Shown: positions 10,380 through 18,412, numbered from the stretch's first letter. The stretch: 22,971 nt of DNA from Funneliformis mosseae (GCA_910592005.1 CAJVPP010001084.1:1-22971), one strand, 5' to 3'. Notes: generated from the letters alone by a model not told the origin. Made by a program: numbers and translations.

Positions 10380-10808
10380 ATCGGGGGGAATAGTGGATTA
10401 CATCCACCTCAAGAATTGTAACACGCTTTGAGATTGATGTTTCCGGCAAGTCCGGAAAGTTCACCCCCAGGTGCGTTCGCGCTTAGATCTTTTCGATATA
10501 TCATGAACGCGTTTTGGGACTTTGAATTGTCCCGTTGCGTCTTCTTCGTGAATCCTTCTGATCTAATGAATTCGTACATCCTCTTTTGCCAAAGATCTAC
10601 CGCGAGGGAGTCAGTCCCATTTCCGACCACTACGACAACAGCGCCTGACTTGTTCATTTGAGATGTACACGAGACAGAAGTTTCCTGGTATCTCATCTCG
10701 AATTTTTTCTAGTATTGGGGGTGTGGAATTTATTTCGCGGTTTTGTTCAAGAAGTACGTGAAAGGATATAAAGAAAAGCAGGCCAAAGCGGAGAACTATA
10801 ATTCCCAC
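10380..10808 (-). pseudogene. HMG-box (MATA-HMG-type) gene relic, truncated
   Basis: A 95-codon minus-strand frame (10696-10409) contains NAFMIYRKDLSANAP, the helix-1 signature of an HMG-box DNA-binding domain, followed by GELSGLAGNI as the start of helix 2. After GNI the frame runs into unrelated NLKACYNS and a stop, while another frame offers ISKR at the right place, as helix 2 should continue. A short insertion or a lost splice site probably breaks the box, and helix 3 is missing. Upstream, an overlapping frame (10808-10611) gives ILEKIRDEIPGNFCLVYISN, which may be the original N-terminus, with a frame change near 10640 joining it to SGAVVVVVGNGTDSLAVDLW. HMG-box proteins of this type are nuclear DNA-binding factors and are numerous in arbuscular mycorrhizal fungi. 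The local G+C is clearly above the surroundings. A live gene with unrecognised introns is the main alternative. Confidence 0.55.
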
Positions 10809-11213
10809 GTCAGTTTCTTCTTAGTTAAATACTAATACTATAAGATGAACTTTAATAAACGATATATGGTTCGTGAGTTTATTGCTTTCTTAAATATATA
10901 ATATCAAAGCAAAATTTTTTTTTTTTTAAATTAATTGTAATAATGGTGAGAAGATTAAGTGATGAAAAATGTGAAAAGGGAAAGACTTCCAATAAATGCC
11001 AAAACCCCTGAATTTGAGTTCATTGATTAATGTTATTGGTTATTAAAATATAGTCAGAGGTTGTTACACTATTTTATTAGTTACACCACATTAGGAACAT
11101 GAAATATAATAAAAAAACTACTACATTCGTATCTTCACTTTTAAACAAGTTACAAATCATTACAAGGTTATCTATTTATTCGAGTTGTAAAATACGTAAA
11201 TCGCGCGTTTTAA
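10809..11213. other. Spacer between divergent gene relics
   Basis: This lies between the minus-strand HMG relic and the plus-strand kinase relic and so would hold both promoters if the genes were alive. A T-run sits at about 10914-10927. No convincing core promoter can be fixed because the true start of neither gene is certain. Confidence 0.4.
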
Positions 11214-12153
11214 ATGAAATGTACACATTTATCTTTAGATAAAAAGAAATATTTTCTAATGATGAAATATGCTGATGGCGGTAACCTTTGTAATTACCTG
11301 AAGAAAATTTCAAGAAGCTTGGAACTTTGCATATCAATTAGCTGGTGCTATCTCTTGTTTACACGAGGAAGTTATCGTCAACCGAGATCTGGTAAATATA
11401 TCGCTACATACTGTATTTTAAAATGACTCGATGAAAAGATTTTTATGATTAACTGAAATTTGTTTAAACAAAATAGCACTATAAATTATTCAATGAATCG
11501 ATTACGTTGCTTTTTAGATTGTTGGAATGGCAATCGGAAAATCGACCAACGATAAATCAAGTAGTTGCAAGGATGAAAGAAATCATGATTTTGTCATAGA
11601 TATTCAATACAAGCCTGGGAACGAGTAGTAACTCTTATTTTAAGATGACAAATGATGGAAAAGGAACCAAAATCAGGAGGTTACATCTTATTGATTATAT
11701 AGCATTTACAATATTGCTCTGAAAGAAATCTATAATTGGTTATTAAAAAATCAGAACAATTCAACTATGATTTTTTACTGAATATTTTAATTATTTTGGA
11801 ATAGAAACGAGTGAAGATAAGGTGAAGGCGTTCGAATTATTCACTGATGCGTCAAAAAAGAATCATATCTTGGCGTTATATTATGTTGGAATATGTTATC
11901 AAAATGGATATAGAACGATCAATAATCAAGATTAGCATTTAGTTATTTTGTAAAGGTCGCCAATAAGGAACTTGCGGCGGGACAGTTAAATATTGATACT
12001 TGGATGAGTATAGTATAGGAGTCGAAAGAAGATTCGAAATTGGCAATTTTTTTGTACGAGAAGGCTGCAAATAATGGAAATATGATTGCCAATTATAATC
12101 TTGCCATCAAAAATTTGATACAAGCACCCAATTATGCCAAATATCTATTATGA
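11214..12153 (+). pseudogene. Protein kinase-Sel1 repeat gene, decayed
   Basis: The 5' part encodes YFLMMKYADGGNLCNYLKK, the hinge and following helix of a tyrosine-kinase-like domain. A frame change then leads to AYQLAGAISCLHEE and VIVNRDL, where the catalytic-loop HRD is NRD (Asn codon 11380-11382). About 130 residues of the kinase C-lobe are missing; a GTAAAT...TTTTTAG stretch (11392-11517) sits in the gap and looks intron-like. The domain tail returns as WQSENRPTINQVVARMKE (from 11528). Later segments read YNWLLKNQNNST, FGIETSEDKVKAFELF and YYVGICYQNGY, then AFSYFVKVANKELAAGQLNI and LAIFLYEKAANNGNMIANYN. These are Sel1/TPR-like repeats (A..Y..AA..GN). Several frame shifts and stops (for example TAG near 11931) and a lost N-lobe show it is dead. 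Such kinase-Sel1 fusions form very large families in Glomeromycotina. Confidence 0.85.
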
Positions 12154-13440
12154 ATTTATTTTTAAGTTTGATAAGGGGCTCCTCCATAAAAGGTATATTA
12201 CAAACCGACATGGTTTACGAACTCAATAAATCAAATTGATCAAATTTTATTTTATCAAATCCTAAATATACTTTGTTTTTCTTATATCGAACTTTTTTGT
12301 ATAATATTTATTTATTAACGTTATTATGTTCTGTATATATATTTAAAAAAAAAAAAAAAAATTTATTAAACTGAATAACAAATTACAATATTACGCATCA
12401 TGAAATCGTGAGATTTTTTTAACGAACTTTGCATCTATCTGTTGGCGTATCTTTTTTTTAAAAAAATTGGAAACATTATCATAAAATGTGTGCTGTATAC
12501 TTCTGATTTTCTAATTCAATTTTTATAAAAGGAGAAATCAATAGTTCAAATGAGCTCTTTAACGATCAATCTTTTAATCAATTATTCGTTCATCCTTACG
12601 CGTTAAAATTATCATGAATTCAGTAAATCATAAGACTACACACAACGAATTTCTTTTTCAATTCCTGTATGCAACAACAATTGCAAAAAGAATAAAAAAA
12701 AATATGTGAGACGCAAGGGTCTTTTCCCACCGTCGAATTCGCCGGCCAAGAATGGAAAACCTAAAAAAAAATTTTTTTTTTTTTTTTTTTTTTTGAAAGG
12801 AATGGCCTTTTTCATGATGGATTAATTTTTTATTTAATAGAAGCAAACAAAAAATTAAAGATTTAATTTTTTTATTAAATTTTTTAAGTTTTTTTAAATG
12901 TTATAAAAAAAGTAACGAATATACAAATCGGTCGTCGCCAATTAAAAAAAAAATTTGTTAAACTATCAAATGTTAATATTACGAACATTATTTAAATACT
13001 TTAAATATATAAGGTCGTAGAGATTAATATGAGGATTCAGTTATTTTGATCCTATAGAAGGAAATTGCAACTGTCATATTTGTGAGTTCTATTGAAGAAT
13101 TCGAATTTATGGTCTCCATACCTTTTTTTTGTTATGTAATATAGGTGAATCTTAACCTGTTCGGGTATACAGCAGTATGGATTTTTACGCATGGATTTTC
13201 TAAAATTCGTCGCAGCTATCGCATTTCATATTCTATTCATTTTATGAGTAGACAATTATATGAATTCTAGTATGGAAAGCTACTTTGTCATTTTATTTAG
13301 TGGCGCAGTATTATCGCGAACTTTAATTATTTTTTTTTTTCAAAAATTTTAAATTATATTTAATTAAAATAAAATGTTGGGTTTGTTAATTTTAATACAA
13401 AGTGTTTTTACTATTTAAAACATGGTTATTCAGTCTCGAG
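12154..13440. other. Spacer with homopolymer tracts, no gene
   Basis: No supported gene. There are poly-A (about 12344-12361) and T-rich tracts, and a short patch (12714-12760) with GTCGAATTCGCCGGCC that is locally G+C-rich but not coding in a believable way. The 62-codon minus-strand frame at 12658-12846 is largely poly-Lys from the A/T tract and is not a gene. Confidence 0.6.
12763..12794. repeat. A9-T23 homopolymer switch
   Basis: Nine A are followed directly by twenty-three T, so the inner 18 bp form a perfect palindrome. This is a low-complexity tract prone to length change. It could be the tail of a minus-strand retroposed sequence, but no matching body or target duplication is visible. 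Confidence 0.8.
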
Positions 13441-13544
13441 TCAGTCGGTCAACCGGTCGGGCAGAAACCTTTGACCGACTGATATCGGGCACGGTTATGA
13501 TCGGTTGACCGGTCGGTCATGACCGTGACCATTAGCATCCCTAG
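13441..13544. repeat. G+C-rich palindromic repeat island
   Basis: This 100-bp stretch is far richer in G+C than anything around it. TCAGTCGGTCAA (13441-13452) is the exact reverse complement of 13471-13482. CGGTCATGACCG (13514-13525) is a perfect 12-bp palindrome, and the GGTCAACCGG/CGGTTGACCGG motif recurs in both orientations. The right edge reads ATTAGCATCCCTAG, which seen from the other strand (CTAGGGATGCTAAT) looks like a transposon terminus. A short non-autonomous element or a protein-binding cluster are both possible; no coding frame is involved. Confidence 0.75.
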
Positions 13545-13796
13545 CAGAAACTCATGATAAATTTGGAGTTCCTTATACCAAAATAGATAAAAATGAAATT
13601 AAAAGAAAAGCAAAAGCGCATGACACGAATAAATTATCCGGTGTCCTTACTGGTGTTACTGGTTTATTTCTCAGATAACAAATGAACTTTAATAGATGAG
13701 ATGAATCAAACGTTTAATGCAATCGTTTGTGAAGGTATGAAAAGCAATCAAAACGTTTTTGATCCTGTAAAATTAAAATATAATTCTAAGAATTGA
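13544..13796 (+). pseudogene. Coding remnant of an unrecognised protein
   Basis: Directly after the G+C-rich repeat, a 44-codon frame (13544-13678) reads ETHDKFGVPYTKIDKNEI... and ends LTGVTGLFLR before TAA. A second frame (about 13688-13796) gives LIDEMNQTFNAIVCEGMK and NVFDPVKLKYNSKN before TGA. The two are offset by one base, which fits one gene with a frame shift or small indel near 13680. Lys/Asp-rich, well-mixed sequence supports former coding function. The start is unclear: the frame enters from within the repeat edge, so the 5' part was lost or replaced by that element. The family is not recognised. Confidence 0.4.
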
Positions 13797-13875
13797 GTTT
13801 TAATAGCGCCTAGCAATGATTCATATAACATAATTTTTTTATGGTATGCATTATCAAAAAAAAAAAAAAAAAATC

Positions 13876-14512
13876 AAATAAATAAAAATATGAAATAAAT
13901 ATTTATGATGATTAAAAATGAATAAAACTTTTTTTTAACTAGATACTTAAGTAAATTCCCAGCACGTACGAATCACACAAGTTCAAGAATCTCGTTGAAT
14001 CTTATTTCCTCACCAAATTTGGTTCAATTGCAATTGATCCAGCGATCAAATTGAGCTTTCGTCGTTTTCATACCCATCGTATTCATCGGTAACATTTCGT
14101 TGGTTGTGATGGTTTTTTTTGTTAGTTAATCGTAATGGGTGGAAACGGAACGAATTTTTTTATAAATCAACTTTCTGATGTATTCATATCATATTTACTT
14201 TGTAGAATTTTTTTAGTTGAAGATACTTCTTCTTGAGATACTGACGTAAGAAAACAAAATAATTCCATGTCGTTCCTCCTAAAAAAAAGCCTGCATTCCA
14301 AATCGAAGATGATTACTCGCCCCTGGTTCTCTGATTCTATTTTGTATCAAACGAACTCGATTAATTTCGGTAATGTTGTGAAGGGATTTATTTACATTTT
14401 TTGGAGTTTAGATTTTATGATATGCATAGAAATTTCCAGCTGAAGGAATATATTGCCTCTTTGCAAAAAAATGTCAATATTCCTGAAATTCAATGATCTG
14501 GTCGCTATGATA
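13876..14512 (-). pseudogene. Large decayed gene, unrecognised family
   Basis: Three protein-like segments follow one another on the minus strand. Segment A (14512 to about 14285) reads DQIIEFQEY, KRQYIPSAGNFYAYHKI, INRVRLIQNRIREPGASNHL and RFGMQAFF, with stops at 14476-14474 (TGA) and 14410-14408 (TAA). Segment B (about 14280-14170) reads DMELFCFLTSVSQEEVSS and ends at TGA 14169-14167. Segment C (about 14118-13876) reads TTNEMLPMNTMGMK, AQFDRWINCN, TKFGEEIRFNEILELV and FVRAGNLLKYL, with TGA at 14026-14024 and 13975-13973. The A/B and B/C frame changes each fall in an eight-base A tract, and A and C share a frame. All stops are one transition from Gln, Arg or Trp. Part of segment C recurs perfectly at the right edge of the window. 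A transposon gene or a member of a dispersed gene family fits best. Confidence 0.6.
14033..14109 (-). repeat. 77-bp perfect inverted duplicate, copy 1
   Basis: This is the exact reverse complement of 22895-22971. It covers the TNEMLPMNTMGMK...FDRWIN part of the decayed gene above. The match ends abruptly on the upstream (14110) side, where one more GG may align after a one-base gap and then nothing. The other side is cut by the window edge in copy 2, so the true length is unknown. Confidence 0.97.
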
Positions 14513-14760
14513 TTAACTCCCAGAAAATGCTACCATAATAATTAACTACACTAGGTAATAGGTAACGGGTACCTTTGTGACTCCGGAGCTCTTTTAGAAG
14601 TAATTTAAGAAAATAATTTTTAACACAAACGAATTATTATTAATTATTAATAAATAGAACACTGATTATCTAACCATCAACATCAATATGATTTTTTTTT
14701 ATTATTAACACATGATTCGAATATAATATCACGTGAACGGACAGAACCATATTGACATAG

Positions 14761-14898
14761 AAGTATATCGTCCTTCGCTTACGCTCCGGACAATTAATAG
14801 CATGGCAAAATCGAATTCAAGCCTATATTGATGCAGATGGAGGACATACCGAAAATGATTTAATAAAAGTTGTTTCTATGATTTTCATCTTATTTTAA
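14761..14898 (+). pseudogene. 45-codon coding fragment, possibly transposon-derived
   Basis: An open frame from just after TAG (14758-14760) to TAA (14896-14898) reads YIVLRLRSGQLIAWQN, then RIQAYIDADGGHTENDLIKV, with no Met start. The first part overlaps GTCCTTCGCTTACGCTCCGGACAATT, which has a repeat-like look, and a matching AATTGTCC in reverse orientation follows at about 14950. The fragment reads like protein (GHTENDLI) but is too short to assign. It may be one exon, or the relic of a DNA-transposon gene lying between the GGACAATT and AATTGTCC ends. Confidence 0.4.
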
Positions 14899-15518
14899 AA
14901 TAATTTTGACCCAGGTTTAATACAAAATTGCATGCATAAAATCAAAAAAATTGTCCGCCATTACTTTCGACGGGGACACCCTCATACATCGTTACGTTTA
15001 ACAGTTAGGATTTAATTATCACAGCTTGTTGCACCTTCCATGCTTCAATTTACCGCTTATTATTAGGACTCAAATTTATGCTAAATATAATAAAATAATC
15101 TCATTATATTATAATTGTATAAAAAGATTTATGTTTTGATGCTTTCACATTTTACACTTTCATTTCTTCTGTTTTAAGTTTATAAATAAATATTTTGCGT
15201 GTTTTATTTAGTTTATATTAAGTTTCATAAGGAATTGAGGAATTGTTTTCTCTATTTTAATATAAAAAAATTTTTTAACATTGAACAGGTCTTGTATATT
15301 ACACAAGTGATTAATAATTTTTAGGGTCACTTTCAAAATAACAAACAAAATTTTACAAACAAAAGAATTTAAAAACTATGTACTAAATGATGTGCCGTAA
15401 TGATTCTGCGTATCATTACATATAAAAACGAGATCTGAAACAATACGGGTTACTTTCAGAAATTCAAAATCAGGAACAAATAATAAGAAATTGAAAATAT
15501 AATGTACTTTTTGTAGTG
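14899..15518. other. Spacer, no gene supported
   Basis: It begins with a G+C-containing stretch (GTCCGCCATTACTTTCGACGGGGACACCC, 14951-14980) that may be a transposon end, then becomes ordinary A+T-rich DNA. It contains the 3' flank of the small secreted-peptide gene; no AATAAA-type signal is obvious in the first 150 bp after its stop. The overlapping minus-strand frames here (down to 15376) are shadows of that gene. Confidence 0.5.
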
Positions 15519-15701
15519 TTAATGTCCAATACCACAACTTGAAGCAGCTTCCGTGTAAGGAGGACAATCGCTTCTTTTTTCAATGGTTCTTGAAGGAGCT
15601 TCTTGGAAAAGATTATCTCTTTCTTCAATGGTTCCTGTAGGAGCTGCTTGGGAAATAACGACAAGCGTCAAGAGGATTGCGAGAAGAAGATTTAATTTCA
15701 T
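15519..15701 (-). CDS. Small secreted peptide precursor, Kex2-type site
   Basis: This 60-residue protein starts MKLNLLLAIL with a classic signal peptide: a basic residue, a hydrophobic core LLLAILLTLVVI, and likely cleavage near residues 19-20 (SQAA). The propeptide then shows a 15-residue repeat, APTGTIEERDNLFQE followed by APSRTIEKRSD..., with a 45-bp period in the DNA (CAATGGTT at 15581 and 15626). A Lys-Arg pair at 42-43 is a good Kex2 site and would release a 17-residue tail, SDCPPYTEAASSCGIGH, with cysteines at 46 and 56 that could form a disulfide. The first repeat has Glu-Arg at the same place, a degenerate site. The architecture matches fungal Kex2-processed peptides, pheromone-like precursors and small secreted effectors. 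It is the only frame here with both an intact ORF and a promoter-like upstream. The exact role cannot be told from the sequence. Confidence 0.65.
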   Translation of the reverse strand: MKLNLLLAILLTLVVISQAAPTGTIEERDNLFQEAPSRTIEKRSDCPPYTEAASSCGIGH

Positions 15702-15736
15702 GATGTCTTAAGAAAGAAGGAAAGTAAATAATGAAG

Positions 15737-15745
15737 TTTTATATA
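15737..15745 (-). promoter_or_regulatory. TATA box of the secreted-peptide gene
   Basis: TATATAAAA on the minus strand lies 35 bp upstream of the ATG at 15701. It is followed by a pyrimidine-rich stretch (TTTACTTTCCTTCTTTCTT) just before the start codon, as in many fungal genes with short leaders. In such A+T-rich DNA a TATA match alone is weak; the spacing and the pyrimidine tract give it weight. Confidence 0.5.
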
Positions 15746-15853
15746 GATTATGTATTTATTTTTTATCTTTTTGATAAATTGTTGAGAATGAAGATGGAAA
15801 TGCGAGATTATTTATATTGCTAAATTGAGTGATCTAATGATCATTGAGAAATA

Positions 15854-16057
15854 CAGTGACTTCTATAATTATTGTTCCACTTCGATTAAAATTTTTAAAT
15901 CATGATACCCGCATAATTAGGTAATCAGAAAATTAACAATTTAACTAATTTAAGTTTGTAACTTCATTTTTAATATATTTAAATTTGATTGATACTTTAT
16001 TTGTGGCTTTTTAAAAAATTTCACGTTATGCATTTTTTTTATGGAACAATACTTTTG
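15854..16057 (+). repeat. Left TIR of the Tc1-like element, IR/DR type
   Basis: The repeat carries GTGACTTC at its outer end (15856-15863) and GTAACTTC again about 102 bp inside (15958-15965), each followed by T-rich sequence. This is the spacing seen in IR/DR elements such as Sleeping Beauty, where two transposase sites lie in each arm. TATTGTTCCA near the outer end reappears inverted as TGGAACAATA at the inner end (16043-16052). Confidence 0.85.
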
Positions 16058-16160
16058 GTGTTTGAAAATAATCATAATAAAATAGTGATCATGTAACACG
16101 TTTTAAACATATAAATAAGATAAACTTGTAGATCAGTTTGTACGACTTTCTAATGCAATT

Positions 16161-17181
16161 ATGAAGCCACTTCCATTTTATCAAAAGGAACATATTTTTT
16201 TCTCTTGTTCAAGAAGGAATACCAAGTCATACAATTGGTTCTCTTGAAAATGTTAGTCATATCTCTGTATTTAGAATTAATAAACAAATAGGAGAAACAG
16301 GTTTTTTTTATATTAAACTAAAACTAGGCTATCTAAGAATACTTACAGAACGTCATAATAGGAATATTGCTAGGCTTATTAAGTCAAGTGAATGTTTAAA
16401 TGCGATCCAAATTCAAAAAATATTACTTTTCAATGAAAATGCATTTATTTCTACAAATACAATTTGACGCTCATTAAAAAGATAAGGTCTTGTAGTTAGA
16501 GTTAAGAAAAAAAAGCTATTACTCCTAAAATGACATAGGGATGCTAAAAAAAAAGTTTGTCAAAAAGTATCATAATTGGACCATAGAAGACTGGAAAAGG
16601 GTAGTGTGGTTGACGAAAGTAAATTTTTAATTTTTGGCTTAGATAAAAGGGAGTGATGTTAAAAAGATTTAAAATTACCTTTATAACTATAACATATTAA
16701 ACTAATTATAAAGTTTGGTGAAGGTTCTATAATAATCTGGGATATATAGGTATATTCAGTATAAAAAAGTATTATAAAATTGATGGAAGAATAGATAGAG
16801 AGTTATATTGAGAGATTTTGGTAAATGAGTTCATAGGAACCTTTAGTGAATGTGATTTAAGTATAGATGATATTATTTTTTAGCAGAATAATGATCTAAA
16901 TACATAGCAAAAAAGATTATGAACAGTTTGATGATAATAATTTTGAGATTTTAGATTGATCAGCACAATCATCAGACTTAAATCCCATTAAATATTTGTG
17001 AAATAAAATCAATCATCATTTGCGAAAACTTTCTGATAATATTACTAGTGCAAAAGTTCTGTGAAATAAGATATAATTAGTATAAAATGAAATTGATGTT
17101 GATTTCTGTTTGAAGTTAATCAATATAATACCACAAAGAATTAAAGATATACTTAAAGTTAGTAGAGAATATATGAAGTAG
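16161..17181 (+). pseudogene. Tc1-family transposase, inactivated
   Basis: From a possible ATG at 16161 to TAG at 17179-17181 the sequence reads as a Tc1 transposase: helix-turn-helix region (EGIPSHTIGSLENVSHISVF), then TERHNRNIARLIKSS, NAIQIQKILL, TNTI-stop-RSLKR, HNWTIEDWKRVVW, then DESKF with the first catalytic Asp (codon 16612-16614) intact. The second catalytic Asp is Asn (16887-16889, in QNND where QDND is expected), and the Glu of NPIEYLW is Lys (16990-16992, NPIKYL). The D-to-E spacing of about 34 codons fits DD34E. Several frame shifts (near 16212, 16609 and 16900-16950) and many stops are present; TGA replaces Trp at several conserved places (before HRDA, after the D of the DW/AQSSDLNP motif, and after KYL). 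Both lost catalytic residues are G-to-A transitions. The C-terminus (PQRIKDILKVSREYMK) is retained. Confidence 0.9.
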
Positions 17182-17268
17182 TAATAGTTATATTAAAAAA
17201 ATTTTAAGTGTAGATAGTTAGAAATAAATTGAAAAATTTTATGTAATTGGTTTATTTTTTATATATGT

Positions 17269-17475
17269 CAAAAGTATTGTTTCATGAAATTTTTAGTTAT
17301 TAATGATTTTTTTAATAAAGTTATTAGTAAAGTATTAATCAAATTTAAATATATTAAAAATGAAGTCACAGGCATTAAAATTTGTTAAATTGTTAATTTT
17401 TTGATCACTTAATTATGCGAATATCATGATTTAAAAATTTTAATCAAAATGGAACAATAATTATGGAAGTCACTG
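17269..17475 (+). repeat. Right TIR of the Tc1-like element, IR/DR type
   Basis: This is the inverted partner of 15854-16057. It carries GAAGTCAC at 17362-17369 (inner) and 17466-17473 (outer), about 104 bp apart, and CAAAAGTATTGTTTCATG at its inner edge. It has kept the intact GTGACTTC inner site, where the left TIR has GTAACTTC. Confidence 0.85.
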
Positions 17476-17715
17476 TATTTCTATTGCTATAATTAGATAT
17501 TCTGATAATTAATTTTAATTTAATCTTAGATATATGCAAACTTCTATTAATAAACCTTATTTTTGTATATAAATACATTATATTTTTTATTTTTTAATTA
17601 TTATCTTAAATGTAAAAGAAAATTAAAAATGCACAAATGTTTATTAATTTAAAATTTTGTCTATCAAGTGTTACTAAAAATAGGTTTAGAAGGTCAATTT
17701 TAACTTTTATGGATA

Positions 17716-18070
17716 GGATTTTCATTTGAAATACAAATTGTATTTTAAATATTTTAAATCATTTCAAATATCTGATATTGAATTTTTTTTTGCATTTTCC
17801 TTTTTTTGTTTTTTGGTTTTTTACATACTTTTAAATTTTTCGATTAGATAAGCTTTAACTTTATTTTTTTATATTTATTTTTTTATTTATTTCGTTTATT
17901 TTAAAATAAAAATCAATCAATAAGATAGATGATTGATAAAATTTTTGATATTTAAAATCAATTTAATATCTGATATTTGAAATTAATTTCAATATTTGAA
18001 TATTAATTATGTATTTTCAAATTTAAATTTTATTTTATTTGCAAATAAATATTTAAATATATGAAAATCC
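17716..18070. mobile_element. 355-bp TA-flanked MITE
   Basis: The ends are GGATTTTCAT and ATGAAAATCC, with TA on both sides (17714-17715 and 18071-18072). Subterminal sequences are also inverted: TTTCAAATATCTGATATTGAA (about 17763) faces TTTAATATCTGATATTTGAAAT (about 17961). The centre is T-rich and non-coding. TA flanks suggest a Tc1/mariner-type non-autonomous element, but the termini do not match the Tc1 copy 240 bp away, so another transposase would have moved it. Confidence 0.75.
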
Positions 18071-18212
18071 TATTTATGGGTAGTATATCTTCAGACTTTA
18101 TAGAAAAAAAATAATGATCTACAATCTAAAATTTTTATAACGCAATCTATTGGTAAAGAAGCTGATACATTTTTTAAGATCAAATTAGCAAAAATACTGG
18201 TTTTAGTCACAA

Positions 18213-18360
18213 AATTCTAAATTAAAGATGGTTATTATAATTAAAAAAATAGCGCAATTGAATTGTAACTTGTGGCATAATTAAATTTCCTTATATTGTA
18301 ATTAAGTTGCAACTCAATTGAAATTTGAAAATAATTATGGGAACTATCTTTATTCTGAAT
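18213..18360. repeat. ~58-bp imperfect inverted repeat (hairpin or MITE)
   Basis: The left arm (18213-18271) contains AATTCTAAATTAAAGATGGTT...AATTGAATTGTAACTT, and the right arm (18303-18360), reverse-complemented, contains AATTCAGAATAAAGATAGTT...AATTGAGTTGCAACTT. The loop is about 30 nt. No clear target duplication is visible, so it may be a remnant. A perfect 14-bp palindrome, AATTCTGCAGAATT, lies just outside at 18399-18412. Confidence 0.7.
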
Positions 18361-18412
18361 TGTTTGATTAGATTAAAACTAAATTTTAGTCTTAAACCAA
18401 TTCTGCAGAATT

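Larger units (their letters stand above)
15854..17475 (+). mobile_element. Tc1-like DNA transposon, complete but inactive
   Basis: The element is 1622 bp and begins and ends with CAGTGACTTC/GGAAGTCACTG, flanked by TA at 15852-15853 and 17476-17477. Terminal inverted repeats are about 205 bp (15854-16057 and 17269-17475) and remain highly similar over their full length. A decayed transposase lies between them on the plus strand. Length, CAGT termini, TA target and DD34E-type transposase all fit the Tc1 group of the Tc1/mariner superfamily. The six bases outside both ends also match (AGAAATA), so the insertion site may have been palindromic. Confidence 0.93.

Noticed and set aside
12658..12846. 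62-codon minus-strand frame
   Set aside because: Its core is poly-Lys/Phe from the A9-T23 tract; it is an artefact of low complexity.
13191..13247. 18-codon frame MDFLKFVAAIAFHILFIL resembling a signal peptide
   Set aside because: It ends at once with no mature part, and hydrophobic short frames are common in T-rich DNA.
15376..15664. Two other minus-strand frames overlapping the secreted-peptide gene
   Set aside because: They are frame-shifted shadows; the repeats in them mirror the 45-bp duplication of the real gene, and they lack a signal peptide.
16530..16560. ATAGGGATGCTAA resembling the edge of the G+C-rich repeat near 13.54 kb
   Set aside because: It falls inside the conserved HRDAKKK part of the transposase, so the similarity is most likely chance.
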